This document shows, in pieces, positions 44,570 through 56,400 of a stretch of 64,000 nt of DNA. Both the position numbers and the translations under genes were made by a program. The DNA is from Pyrrhosoma nymphula (lineage: Eukaryota; Arthropoda; Insecta; Odonata; Coenagrionidae). Below the pieces are notes generated by a model. It saw only the letters and a list, made by a program, of their open reading frames with translations, was not told the origin of the DNA and did not search any database. The number at the start of each line of letters is the position of its first letter. Position 1 is the first letter of the stretch. The DNA lies in contig OY754329.1 of NCBI GenBank assembly GCA_963573305.1, positions 80,438,576 through 80,502,575 on the forward strand, in the 5' to 3' direction.

Positions 44570-46790
44570 AACTTTTTCAATTAAGTCTACAGATACCCCT
44601 ATTTTTTACAGTGCTTCCCATAAGCTGCATCCCATCTGCAATGGAGGACAGACATATAGGCCTATATTTGCTGCATTGAGTAGTATTTCCCTTCTTGTAG
44701 ATTGGTGCTAAAATATTCAGTTCCCAATCCACGGGGATCTTTTTCTCTTTCAATACTCTTCTGCATACCTCCCACATCCAATCAATCACTGCATTTCCTC
44801 CAAACTTAATCATTTCTGGTGCCAGGCCATCAGCACCTGCAGCTTTACCAAGTTTTATCCTTTTTATTGTCTCCTCCACTTCGACTCATGTTATTCCTTG
44901 TCCATTCCCTCCTCCTATTTGTGGGTTTGATTCAACTTCCATTATTTCTACTTGTTCCTGGTGTCCAAAAGTTACAGCAAAGTGATTACGCCATACTCTC
45001 AGCACATATTTCTCATCAGTCACTATCTTCCCTGTTTCATCTGCTACACTTCATACTCTTTTTCCAAAATTTCCTTTTTGGCTTTTCACCATTATAAAAC
45101 CATTTTACAACCACCAAAACTTTAGGTGGTTATGATGATAGTTTTCTTCCACTTCATTTTCAAACTCTTCGCAGTATTCTTCCTTTGCTTGTCTCACGGC
45201 TTACTTCAACTCATTTCTCTTCTGCACATACTCTCTCCAAGCCTCATCTGCTTTATCTCTAATCCATGATTTCCAAGCTACCTTTTTATCCTTAATTTTT
45301 CCTTTAACTTGATCATTTGACAACTTTGTCCTTATAACATGCTTCTTCACTATTTGCACTCCACAGACTTCTCTGGTTTTATTTAAAAGGGTTTCTTTCA
45401 ATCCCCTCCAGCCAAATTCCATTTGATCTCCATCACTTTCAACACAATTGTTACTTCTTCTATTCTCTTTCGTAACTCTGCTGTTACTAGGTCTTGATAT
45501 TCTGTTTTCTTTTGTTCATCTCTTAGCTGTCCAACCTTCAACCTCTTATTAGGGGAATCCTTTCTAGGCTTCAGAGGACACAGCCACAACTTCATGATTA
45601 GTAGTCTATGTCCTGTCCTTAGTTCGGTGCTTCTATATACACACATGTACATCGTTTACAGCATACCTACCTCATACTTCTTGTGTAGGTGAAATAATCT
45701 TGTGTAGGTGAAATAATCACACTTCTCGCTCCTCTTTTCTCAGACTAAAAAGTGATTTTATGTATAATTCTATGAGGAAAAGTGTTGCCAATCAGCAGAT
45801 CATTATCAATGCAAAAATCAATCATCTTCTCTCCGTTTGTGTTGATAACTTACTCTACACCATGCTGCCCAATCAATCCATGTCCTCGTTCTAGGTTTCT
45901 GCCTATTATGGAGTTCAAATCTCCCATTACTGCAATGTGTCTGGTCTGTTCTCTTGCTTTGTCTATAGTTTCCTGCAACTGGATGTAGAAAAGATCCTTC
46001 TCAAACTGTTCTGCATCCTATGTCAGGGCATATACCTGAACCAATGATATTTTCACCTGCATTTCCAGATTCACTTTTTTATTCTTGAATTCACTGGCTC
46101 CCATTCCATAACACTGTCTTTATATCTACCCTCCATTACTATGCCCACTCCTTCTTTTGCTCTGCTGTAGTGTTCTATCCCAGAGTAAAACATATGATAT
46201 CCATCTTTCAATGCTACTTCTCCAAACCATTTCTTTTTTGTCTCGCTTATACCCAGAATCCTCAGTTAGTACTTTTTCATCTCATTTACAATTTCACACT
46301 CCTTTCCAATGAGTGATGTTATTTTTTAAAAAATAGTGTACATTTGCTTGCTCAGTCAATTCCTGTTATTCCATCCTGCTCTCTCTATTTGACCATGAAT
46401 AATTTGTTTCACTCAAGTGGGTTATTGGCCCTACCAAGCTAGCTGGTTGGAGGGGCTGCCTCCTGAGCCTACTGGCCAGCTGTTTTCTGTCAGGCTTGTC
46501 TCCCTTAGCCTTCAAAGATCCCTCTTCAAACCACAAGGCAATGATCTCTCTCCTGTTATACTCCAGTCAGTTGGGTTGCCTCTGCTGCCAGTTCAGCCAT
46601 ACCGAAGTCCATCTTCACTGCCTTTGCTGCCATTGAGGGCTTCACCGTGACCCTAGCTAGGGGCACTCATAGGGTGCTATCATCCGGGCCAGATAGACCC
46701 TGGTTTTTTTACGAGGTTGTTACTCCTTCGATTCCTCCTTCCTGTTGCTTAAAGACAGGCCCCAGGCTTGCCACCGGAATATCAGAATTT
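44570..46790 (-). pseudogene. LINE remnant: 5' region, endonuclease and RT start
   Basis: Minus strand. The 5' part (46790-46400) is untranslated-like. From about 46290 come LGISETKKKWFGEVALKDGY, then HMFYSGIEHYSRAKEGVGIV and RHIAVMGDLNSIIGRNLERG, which is the APE-type endonuclease (MGDLN metal site). The linker contains VAWKSWIRDKADEAWREYVQ. At 44879-44640 the RT begins with MEETIKRIKLGKAAGADGLA, PEMIKFGGNAVIDWMWEVC, LNILAPIYKKGNTTQC and SKYRPICLSSIA. It stops being RT-like near 44635; the missing RT middle (roughly 100 residues) is not in the window. Multiple stops. A 19-bp direct duplication occurs at 45680-45717. Probably the same element as 38700-40023. Confidence 0.82.
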
Positions 46791-47954
46791 ATTTTGTACT
46801 CTGCATCTTAATTTATCTCAAAATGTGATACATATACATATTACATGTGCCTGAAATTACACTATCAGTAGCATTTTAACCTACCCAGCTACCTGTTAGA
46901 GTTAGGGAGGTGTGAAAGAGCCCAAGTTCTTCCAGCAGCAGCTTTGTGAACATGCGTTGGTAATGCATCAGCTGGATTTTGTAGGCATGTGCTGTTGATG
47001 TGCTGCAGTAGCATGTTTCGGCAGCGCACTCTGAAATAGCACTGCACAGATGCTGTGGCAGTGCATCTTTCAATTGCACATGCAACCTTAACATCCTTGT
47101 GCAGCACTGCTGCAGCTTTTTGTGCTTATTGGGGATATACCTGAATTATGAGGATCTCCTACCTGTATCTCCCTTGTCTGTACTGAAGGGAGGAGGTACC
47201 CTTATATGTCTGTCACATACAGTGGTAACGAAAAAACAAGATTACCACTGCTGAATGGTTAGAAGTGAGCCTTTGTGTTTCGTGAAGTATCTGAGATGTT
47301 GCAGTCACCAAAAGTCAAATACCATCTGCATGTACCTCATTTTCTTCTACATACCTGTCATTTTCATAAATGTTAATAACCAACATGTATAGCAAATATA
47401 ATCATACTTGAAATGGATAGAGAAATGTGACTTCTTCCATTACAAAACTTCCTGCTGTATTAATGAGTCATTTTCCATAGAACAAGGCTCTATGAAAAGT
47501 CCATTAACCAGCATTGAACTCTATGCCAGGCAGTATGCTGACTTTTCATAGAACACATGCAATTAGAGCTGAAGGGCAATGTGATGCCTTTTCTTGTAGC
47601 ACTAATAAAATTCCTAGAATACTTGAGGCACATGAATCACAGAAACCTTTCTGGCAAACTCAGTCCTACAAACTCTTTAAAAAAAAACCAAGGCCTTGTA
47701 TGGGATCACTAATTTTGACTGACTTTCATTTACTAAGCAATTTGGTGTCAACTAATTTTGATTTTGAAATTCTCTGCAGAACCACCTGAGCCAGGCAATC
47801 TAATTTTATAATTTCTAAAACGCTATGGAAAAATTCTTATTGTATATTCAACTATACAATTTAATTATTTGCACTATACTAGATATATGCCTATCCTTAG
47901 GTTCTTAGGTTCTTTCCTAACAATTTTACTGATTTTTAGGCCTCATTTTTCATA
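46791..47954. other. Intergenic DNA, nothing recognised
   Basis: Contains a patch rich in GCAGCA/TGCTGC palindromes (about 46930-47120) and short frames without similarity. No gene or repeat family was identified. Confidence 0.6.
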
Positions 47955-49174
47955 CAGGAACAATCAAAATTGCCTGTATTCCGGATTATTGAAAAACTCA
48001 CCATCTTTATGATTTATATTGCTTCAGGAGACACATGTTGCATGATCAATTCATGTTGATACTCCAAGCCCTTCACTTCAACACAAATCCGAATGCATCT
48101 GACTCCCCTCCTATGGACACATTATACAAAATTAGACCCCTTATTGACTCTTTCAATGAGACGATGGACAAAGTAGTGACTACCTTACGTGACTTGAGTT
48201 TGGATGAGTCTATGGTTCCATGGCGAGGTAGGTTGGCATTTCGTCTGTATATGAAAGGTAAACACCACAAGTACAGGATAAAGCTGTATTTTCTGACCGA
48301 AGCTAAAGGCTTAGCACTGTAGGCCCTCGTATACCTAGGGTCTTCCGAATCAGAAGTGTCTGGAAAAGGACTTGCAGAAAAGGCTGTGACGAAGTTAATT
48401 CAAAGATATTTTGATCATGGCCATTCCATTCATATGGATAATTATTATAATAGTATGTCCATTTCCAGATTCCTCCTGGGTTGGAAGACTTACGTTAGGG
48501 GGACACTGCAGCAAGACAGGAAAGGTATTCCTGAAGTGGTGCTTTTCAAGAAATTACGTATAGATGAGGTGGTGGAGGCCTTCACTGAGGACTGAATCTG
48601 TGTCCTCAAGTGGAAGGATAAGATGGAAGTGCTGATGATCAGCACTGAGTTCAGTGCACAAATGATTCAGGCCATAGGGCATACTTCATGGAAGCCAGAG
48701 GCAATGGTGGAATATAACAAGAAAATGAGTGGCATCGATCATTTGGATCAAATGATGTCCCATTGAAAGAAAGACCATCAAATGGTACAAAAAATTGGGC
48801 AACTACCTACAGAACCTATTTTTACTAAATACATACTTACTTTTTGTACTCTGAAAACGTTAGGAAAATTTCACTGATTGATTTTCGGCAACAAATAATA
48901 GAATCTCTTTTGACCTTTTCTAAAACTTTGACCCCTTTAAAGATAATCGATATCCCAATCCGCCTCATCTAGAACCGAAGGCTTATCTGACCATTTCCCT
49001 CGACTTTATGACTAAGACGAAAGACAGAAAAGAAGAAAGCAGAAGCAGTGTGGGGAGTGCTTCTGCAATAATTTACGCAAAGATACCGTGTACTACTGCC
49101 CTGCCTGCCCGGATGAGCCTGGACTATGCTTGGAGGGAAGTTTCTGGGCATTTCACAGTGAAATGTATTGTTAA
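47955..49174 (+). pseudogene. piggyBac-type transposase, decayed
   Basis: Conserved blocks in order: MLHDQFMLILQALHFNTNPN, LYKIRPLIDSFNETMDKVVT, LSLDESMVPWRGRLAFRLYM (first catalytic Asp), KYRIKLYFLTEAKGL, a stop, KGLAEKAVTKLIQRYFDHGH, SIHMDNYYNSMSISRFLL (second Asp), VLKWKDKMEVLMIS and VEYNKKMSGIDHLDQMMSH (third Asp). A gap follows, and at about 49030-49174 comes a C-terminal cysteine-rich segment with CGECFCNN, YYCPACPDEPGLC and a natural stop. All three catalytic aspartates and the zinc-binding tail are recognisable. Stops near 48320 and 48765 and frameshifts inactivate it. The N-terminus is lost, and TTAA-flanked ends were not located. piggyBac transposases are about 550-600 residues. Confidence 0.88.
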
Positions 49175-49990
49175 TAATAATAATTTTTAAGTGTTATTTC
49201 TTTTGAAATTTTTGTACATGAGTATAGACGTATGTTTAAAGAAAATGTAAATACATATGCTGTAAATACAAATTTGATGTGTCATAAATTAAAAATATTT
49301 TCAATGTAAGGCACTATTTATATTGGTACTTAATTTTTTTTCACTGTAATATGCTGCAATATTTGGTCCTAAGTTCTAAAAGATTTTTATTAAAATATAT
49401 TGAAAATGTTTTGCCTTGTAATTCTATGACATCAACCAAGTACCTCAGACAAGATGATATTCTTGTCGAAGGTATTTGATTGATGACTCGCGTATGAAGT
49501 AAATAATCAGCCAAAATTGTGAACTATATTTTCATTTAAACAATAAGTAACATTGGCATCGGCATAATAAAAATAATTATCAAATTGATACATTAGCATT
49601 TTCAGGGTAAAAGAAACAGAAATGGCGCACCTTGAAATTCCGTTAGGTTTTTGGAATATTTCTGCCTCATATACGCTATTTCTCCTCAGCATTCATGAAA
49701 GGAGAGAAATCGCGAAAAAAAATTACGTGTGTTGCGGGGAAGTATCATCTATAAAGCAGGATACTTGTAAAAATTAAACATCTGATTAAAAATAAAAGAT
49801 GGACTATTTTATGAAATAAAAGCCAAAAATATGATCCGAGCATCAAATAGCATGCAAACACTTGGTTTAAGTATAAATAAAAAATGTAAAAACTTTACCC
49901 TAATTTCAGACATTGACGTTAAAATATGGTCAGCACGGAATGTGTTAACTTTGCATTCCCTTATTGATATAGTAGCACCTTTTAAGCATA
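49175..49990. other. AT-rich DNA, nothing recognised
   Basis: Very AT-rich sequence between the piggyBac remnant and the 50-kb dispersed repeat. No coding, inverted or tandem structure was noticed. Confidence 0.6.
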
Positions 49991-50054
49991 TTTCATGGAA
50001 ATAAGGAAACAAACCCTCAAACTGGCAAATGATTTCAAGAAATTTACATGTGTA

Positions 50055-50264
50055 AATAATAAGTGGCGGGTAATTTTGGGTAATAGGTGGGTTTCCCCGT
50101 GCCGTCTGAAAGAGGCAAGCACGCGTGGGGCCCCCATAGGCCTGGTCAGTGGCGTACCGAATAATAAGTGGCAGGTAATTTCGGGTAATAGGTGGGTTTC
50201 CCCGTGCCGTCTGAAAGAGGCAAGCACGTGAGGGGCCCCCATAGGCGTGGTCAGTGGCGTACCG
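50055..50264. repeat. 105-bp tandem duplication
   Basis: Two adjacent 105-bp units, 50055-50159 and 50160-50264, are identical except for a handful of substitutions (such as GGCGGG against GGCAGG). Each starts AATAATAAGTGGC and ends GGTCAGTGGCGTACCG. The duplication includes part of copy C and the first bases of the inserted element. Confidence 0.92.
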
Positions 50265-50540
50265 ACGGGGGGGGGAGGGGGGGGGGGGGGTTTAGGGTTT
50301 AAACGCCCCCAAAAACATGTTTACCTGAACTAGCGTTTAGAATTTTGCTTATTGGGCTGAAAAATATAGTTAACAAAAAAAAGAAGTTTAATTTAATTAT
50401 TGTTTTATTGAATAATAATCTAAATATCATTTTATGATAATGCACATAAATATTAATGAACCCCCCCCACCGCAGAAGTCAAACCCCACCCCCCAGAAGT
50501 CAAAACCCCCCCAGAAGTCAATCCTGCGAACGCCAATGGG
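50249..50540. mobile_element. Small inserted element with poly-G/poly-C interior
   Basis: The ends read TCAGTGGCGTACC on the left and, on the minus strand from about 50540, CATTGGCGTTCGC: a short inverted TGGCGT match. The left interior has a G-run of 8 plus 16 split by an A (50267-50291). The right interior has three spaced AGAAGTCAA motifs in C-runs (50470-50522). The core is AT-rich. CAGTGGCGTA-type ends are frequent on arthropod MITEs. Confidence 0.45.
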
Positions 50541-50879
50541 CATGAGGCCCAGTGCCGCAGCACCTGTCACAGTACCCTAGGGATGGCACTGCCAGTGGCT
50601 TCATGGATTAAGAGATATGTTCTTTCTGATCTAGAAAATCTCAATACTCAGGGACCCAAATATGGGACAATAAGGACCCAAAATATGCCCAGTGACTTCA
50701 GTCGCTTTGCTTGACCAAAGGGTTAGGACAAAGAGTGAAGTTCTTGGGGCTTTACATAGATCCATGGCTTACATGATGTAGCCATCTTGATTATCTGTGT
50801 GCTAAAAAATTCAATATTTTACTTGTTTTGTGTTTATAAGAGTCTGTCCCCCAGCAAATTTAATGGACTGCGTACTTTG

Positions 50880-51070
50880 GATATTTATATTCACGCCAGT
50901 GGCGGATATAGGTTTTAACTTTTGGAGGGGGCCAAGACTGGATAGCTAGTGGTGACCGGCTGTAGGTAAGGTATCCACGCATGCGCCGAGTGCCTCTTGC
51001 CACGGCTAAGCAGCCTTATTTCAGGGGGATGGCCCGGGGCCCCTGGGCCCCCTTATTTTCACCACTGATT
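50880..51070. repeat. GC-rich repeat-like patch
   Basis: CCAGTGGCGGATATAGGTTT and TTGGAGGGGGCCAAGACTGG, then CCGGGGCCCCTGGGCCCCC, resemble the G/C-run interspersed elements elsewhere in the window. It has no clear ends and abuts the LINE fragment that follows. Confidence 0.35.
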
Positions 51071-51074
51071 CACG

Positions 51075-51605
51075 CATACCATATGGTATTATATTTTGGG
51101 ATGCCTCTGCAAGTATTATTGATGTATTCAGGATCCAAAAGAAGATAGTTGGAAAAATAGCTATATAATGTTCCTTTTAGGCATCCATGCAAAAAGATAT
51201 TTCAAGAATTAAAAATTCTTCCTGTTCCCTATACTTATTTATTCCATCTATTGCTGTTCATTAAAAGGAATTTGTCTCTTTTCCAATTAAATAAGTCTTA
51301 TTACAACCAGAACATGAGAACAAAAGAGGAATTTACACTTTCATATATCCTTTGTTAAATTACATTCCAAATGCCATAATATAATATGGGGCCCCAGATT
51401 CATACATACAACAAATTGTCATGTAAATTAAAGGATATAACCAGTCTAACATTATTTAAATATTAAATTTTTATAAACATATTTAGTTGATTGTTTTTAC
51501 TCAATCGAGGAATACTTTAATGGTTGATAAGTTGGATTGTCATTTTATATTGTATATTGACGTATCCTATACATTACAATGTAATTGGTTAAATAAACTA
51601 TTACT
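51075..51605 (+). pseudogene. LINE 3' end (Jockey/CR1-like), decayed
   Basis: Frame pieces read YGIIFWDASASIIDVFRIQK, KKIVGKIAI, then after breaks SRIKNSSCSLYLFIPSIAVH, a run matching HE-N-K-R-G-I-Y-T, NYIPNAIIYYGAPDSYIQQI and finally YSIEEYFNG-like residues. This YG..W...S....F..Q...R order, ending in a YS-EEF motif, is the usual C-terminus of Jockey/CR1-type LINE reverse transcriptases. A short ATTACTATTACC tail follows at about 51600. Strongly 5'-truncated, with many stops. Confidence 0.65.
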
Positions 51606-53222
51606 ATTACCAAGCACATTATCTTTTTCCTCAGCTTTCCTTGTTTTAATCTCTCTTAGTTCTTTCTCTGTCTTGCAAGCGGCTATTCTTTGCCTAAGTT
51701 TATCCTTACCTACAGTTCACTCCTCTTCCATATCTAACCATGGAGCCATTATTTCTATTGCAGAGCTGCTAAATCTATTCCCTTCAATAATCTTGATTCT
51801 CTTCTGGTTTGATGTAACCTTTTGCTATGAGATAACAGTTACTCTGTATGTCAGAAGATAAGCCCTCATTTCCCCTGTCGATTCCCTGTTCCTTGTCCGA
51901 GAGACAACAGGCAGGCAATGGTTGGTAGAATTTAAATTGGAACACCTTGTCTGTTTCATATCTGTGAGATGAGGGTTACTTGTCTGTTCTCTCCCTGTTG
52001 TGGGTAGTGGCATACTCTGTTCCTTGCTTGTTGGACCACAGCCAGGGAACAGTTAGGGGACTGTGCACTGCCAGTTCGCTGTCACAGGCTGTTCGAGCAC
52101 AGTTAGTAAACAGGTAGGAGTAGTAACTAATAGTGGGAGCCTGTGTGCTGTTTGTTCACTGTTGCTAATTTGTCATCAGACGGTTCTTTCTTGGATTATA
52201 TTCTGTTGACTCTTTGTTAGCTGTTGATGTATATTCAAAAACTTTTTTCATAAGATAATTGATATTCATGAAGGAAATATTGATAAAACCATTGTGAAAT
52301 ATTACTAAAATTAACTTGTTTAAAGGGGAAACATATTGATCAGTCAGATGATGCCAATCAGTAGGTACCTATTGCTCTACTCTACATATCCTTTTTGGAG
52401 GTTCAGTTACAATTTCAGATTCCATTAAAAAGCTGATAGCTCTTATAAAATATTATATTCTTTAACCATACCAGAATTTGATTTACAAAGAGCCGATGAC
52501 TGTTTCACTCCTGCACATTTATTATTACACTAGCTGCATTCTAAATGCAGTGGCAAACTCCAGAATAGGTGAAAATGAAACAAAGTTGGGTAAAAGGGGA
52601 GGTTCATCAATAATTTTTGTTCTTTTCCCTCTTTTTAATCAAAGCCCTTCCATTTCCACACAAAATTCCACTCTTACCTATTAATTGTTGGGAATATCTT
52701 AAAAGAAATGGTAACACAAACGTTTCACTAATATTTCCAATCATCTATTTCATTATGTAGCCTCATCAGCAAGTTAAAAGAATAATTTCTAATATATTTT
52801 GTACAAAATATGTTTAGACATAATAGGCATCCAGACATCATCACAGTTAGCCAACAAACATTAAAATGCTGAACTCTGCTGTAGTTGCCAAATATGATTC
52901 ATCCACCTTGGAAAAATACTGAACTGTCCTCCCCTACTTCCCCCTCCCTTTCCACCGAGAGATAACTGTTCGTGCATGGCTCCTCTCTCAGCAAGCGCTG
53001 TTCCCCTTATTTTCTGAGTTGGACTAGACCCACCTGCCCAGTAGACTGCTGAGTGTCAGCCAAGTTATCGTGAATGAACTGTAGTGGAGGATAATTCGAA
53101 TTTTTGGGGGAGTTAAAGTAGAGGTGTAGAGGTCATAATAGGCATTAGAAGGGACAGGCAGGGGTTTGGTGACACATTACTTTTGCTCTATGATCCAAAA
53201 TACTGTTCAGTAATGGTTTACA
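51606..53222. other. Intergenic DNA, nothing recognised
   Basis: Several T-rich and C/T-rich stretches; frames under 125 codons without similarity. No repeat termini were identified. Confidence 0.6.
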
Positions 53223-53469
53223 TTAACCCTTTAACTGCTCCCATTGTCTATTGGCGATTTGAAGTATGATTTATGGTTTTAGTAAAAAAAAGTTCAACAA
53301 TTCCTATTCAACAGTTAAATCAGACAATAATTACTCATTGTTAATTTTTAAAACTAATTTTCCTTTAAATAAAAAGTGACAAATTTTAAAATTACGCACA
53401 AATTTAGAAAAAAAAAGTTTGCGTTTGGGGAGAGCTATATTTCAGATTATTTGCGCAGTTAAAGGGTTA
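53223..53469. mobile_element. ~245-bp MITE with exact 15-bp inverted ends
   Basis: The left end TAACCCTTTAACTGC (53224/5-53238) is exactly matched by the reverse complement of GCAGTTAAAGGGTTA (53455-53469). TTAA-like context at the left (ATTAACCC) hints at a TTAA or TA target. The interior is AT-rich and non-coding. A single related end, CCAGTGAAAGGGTTAA, occurs at about 25719-25734. Confidence 0.75.
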
Positions 53470-56400
53470 GAGAGGCATAGACCACAAAGAGGACCCATGA
53501 GACAAACTTGGGGACAAACATATACCCATTTATTCTCCACTTGATATATGTCAATAACCCTAGATGATTGACTGTTGATACCAAGAAGAATGTGTGCCTT
53601 TCTTAGCCAGAAAAAAACATAAAAGACGACTCATGAACTTATAACAGTTCTTAAATTCCAGCAAATATTAATATTACTATATATTCATTGTGTTCTAACT
53701 ACATACTTCAGTCCAAAGGTGTTCTTTGATTGGTAGGGTGGAGCTCACCAAGAGCAACAGTGTGCAATGTTCACATATTAAGGGTCTGATGGGCCAGTCA
53801 CTTTCTCTGGGGCTTTGAGAGAAGATATGGTTCACAGAAAATCACCCCCCTTGGGAATAACTGAACAATTCTACGGACCTACCCTGGTTTTGAATCCAAG
53901 ATCTCCAGTCAATTGCCAAAATCTGAAACCACAGTAAACCTTAAGTACTTAGGCTCAAGTAAGTTCCTTAGTATTTCTATAATAATTTAACACTTCCGCC
54001 AAGTGCAAATTTGGAAAAATTAATCTTAAATACTTTAATAAAAATTGCCCCCCCCCCCCTTAGGAGACTCGCAATGAGGTCCCCTGATGAAGCGACGCCC
54101 GGGGCTGTAGCCCCCCTTCCCTCCCCCCTAAATCAAGGCCTGGAATAAATTCAGTTTAACACATGGCTCTGAGGTCTGTCTCTGGCATTTCTTCCACTTA
54201 AAGATTATTCTCAGGTACTACTGAGTAGGGTCCGACATCCCACTGATACTTATACACCAAGCAGGTGTCCTTTAAGGATGTTTATTTCTAAGGTATATTC
54301 TTGCTTAAGCAATCATTTCATTATTTATGCCATACTCATCTCATCCAAAGATTACTCAGAAGCATGACACAGAAATGATTTAGAAAATAACAAAAATTAT
54401 AAAAAAAAGAAAAATACGGAAAATGCAGAGACAAAATACTTTGTAAGCAATAAAAGAATTAAAAGTAAGTTGAATTTTTAGAAAGCATAATTTATGAGCC
54501 CAGTGGAAGTGGTTTGCGTTTATGATAAATGTTCAATGGTACTTCAGACCAGAATAATTCAATAAAGTAATATAGAAATACTACACACAAGCAACAAATA
54601 TCTCACACCAAAGAAACATCCCGTTGGCGTTTAGGGTAAGGCGATTAATTCCTTTCCAATAAAAATTACGAACTTGAGGCTTTCAGACTCTTGAAAGAGC
54701 TGCATATAATAAGGAATTTTTTTTCATTCCTATAGTGGCACGCAATTCCGTGATCTCCTATTCGGTGACTTTTCCGTACCTACTGGCAGAGCTTGTGCGA
54801 AAGCTTATGGCCCATAAATTCGAAGAGACCCAACTAGGGGATGGAATGGTTCTTATTGGGGAGGAACTTTGGAGGGGAAGATAAAGATTGGTCCCTTGTG
54901 GGAGAGGTAAATGCGAGGGAGGTTTGGTAGGGCAGCCAATGGCATGGGGAACGGGTTTAGTTGGCTTATCAGTGAATCATGAAAGTAAAAGGCATTCCAA
55001 GGAAGCAGCAAAAGCAGTGACGTTGGCAGAGAACTCACGTGGCCTTGAAGTCAAAAAGCAATACGTACTGCTTAATTTCACCGTCGCTCCCACGTGGAAG
55101 CAGCGAATTATCACAGATTCGTTAAGGTCGAAAATGGGTTTCTGAGTAGGAGCCATAAGGTTTCGCACGTGCTCTAGTATATGAAATGTATCAGCCGACA
55201 CTGTATCATCTTACCATTGGAGATTAATGGCAGTCAACGGGATGAGGTGGAACGAAAAGGTTAGTAAAAAAAACTTGCCAACTTGTCCACTTGCATTTTC
55301 ACAATCACAATTTTGTTTCAATGAATAAAACCTAAGCTGATGATGCTGTAGAAATGTTGAAGCGCGTCACACTAAATAAGTGGAAGAGGTATGAATGAAA
55401 GTTTTAAATACGGTCAAGATTGAAGGCAATCGAAATGGAAAGGTGAGATAAGAGACAGATGGAGATCAAGTGGACGGAGAAAATCATCGATGAAGAATTA
55501 ATAGGAAGATTCTGGGATAAGAGGTGATTTACGAGAACTTTGAAAAATAGATGGGGTACACTATCCTCAAGTATTATGAGGCATGACAATCTCCTGCAGT
55601 GGTAGCAGAATGAATGGGGGATAAGGGATGTCCGCTTTCTTGCCGCTCGCTAGGGTGAGAACTACGCGCTTTTGCAATTAACAGTTTTATATCTATGTAT
55701 CAAATATTGAGTATTGACTTTCCCACTGCCGTGAAGCAAATCCGGAGAACTGCGGTGGTATTTTTCCGTAAAAATAGCTGGCAAAACGGGGTTGAATACA
55801 CTGTTTACTATCGGATTTTGAGAAAGGTTTTACCGTTTTTTACCGTTTTTATTCTAAATAAATTATCCAACGTGATTTGAAGGAATTGTAGAGGTTCTAT
55901 TTGAAAACAAACATAATGATTATGATCTAAAAGCAATTTCTTGCATGATTCTAAAAGCATGAATGGAAACAAGATATTTATCCCGTTGATTGTCGATATG
56001 AAGATAATTATACCTATTTCCTTGTATTATCTAAATGGAAGCACCCTTTGAAGGAAAAATGAACGGGAGGTATTACTAAGGAAGAGTGGGGATGGAATAC
56101 GTCCGTCCAATTATGAAGTAAAATAGAAATATGACTTTTGCAGGAGGTAAGCGGTTAGCTGAGAAGAGAATGAAGTGGAGATATTCAAAGCAGAAAATAT
56201 TCTTCGGAGAGACTACTACCGATGACGGAATAATTATCCCACGAGTCTTTGCATTCTCCGACTCACGCGAGACAGGCACGGAAATAAAACACATTTTTCT
56301 GTGTTACATTTCCTCTTCACAAGAGTGGAACGCCTCCGGAGATCTCCCGGAACGATATTATTACTACTGGGGGTCGTCTGCCAGTTTTGGAAAGTTTAGA

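Larger units (their letters stand above)
49995..50600 (+). repeat. Dispersed repeat, copy C, with a later insertion
   Basis: CAAACTGGCAAATGATTTCA, TTTACATGTG, GGTAATTTTGGGTAATAG, GTGCCGTCTGAAAGAGGCAA and, after an interruption, GGCCCAGTGCCGCAGCACCT and TAGGGATGGCACTGCC. These follow the same order as copy B (14930-15160, minus strand). The interruption at about 50147-50540 is absent from copy B. Confidence 0.7.
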
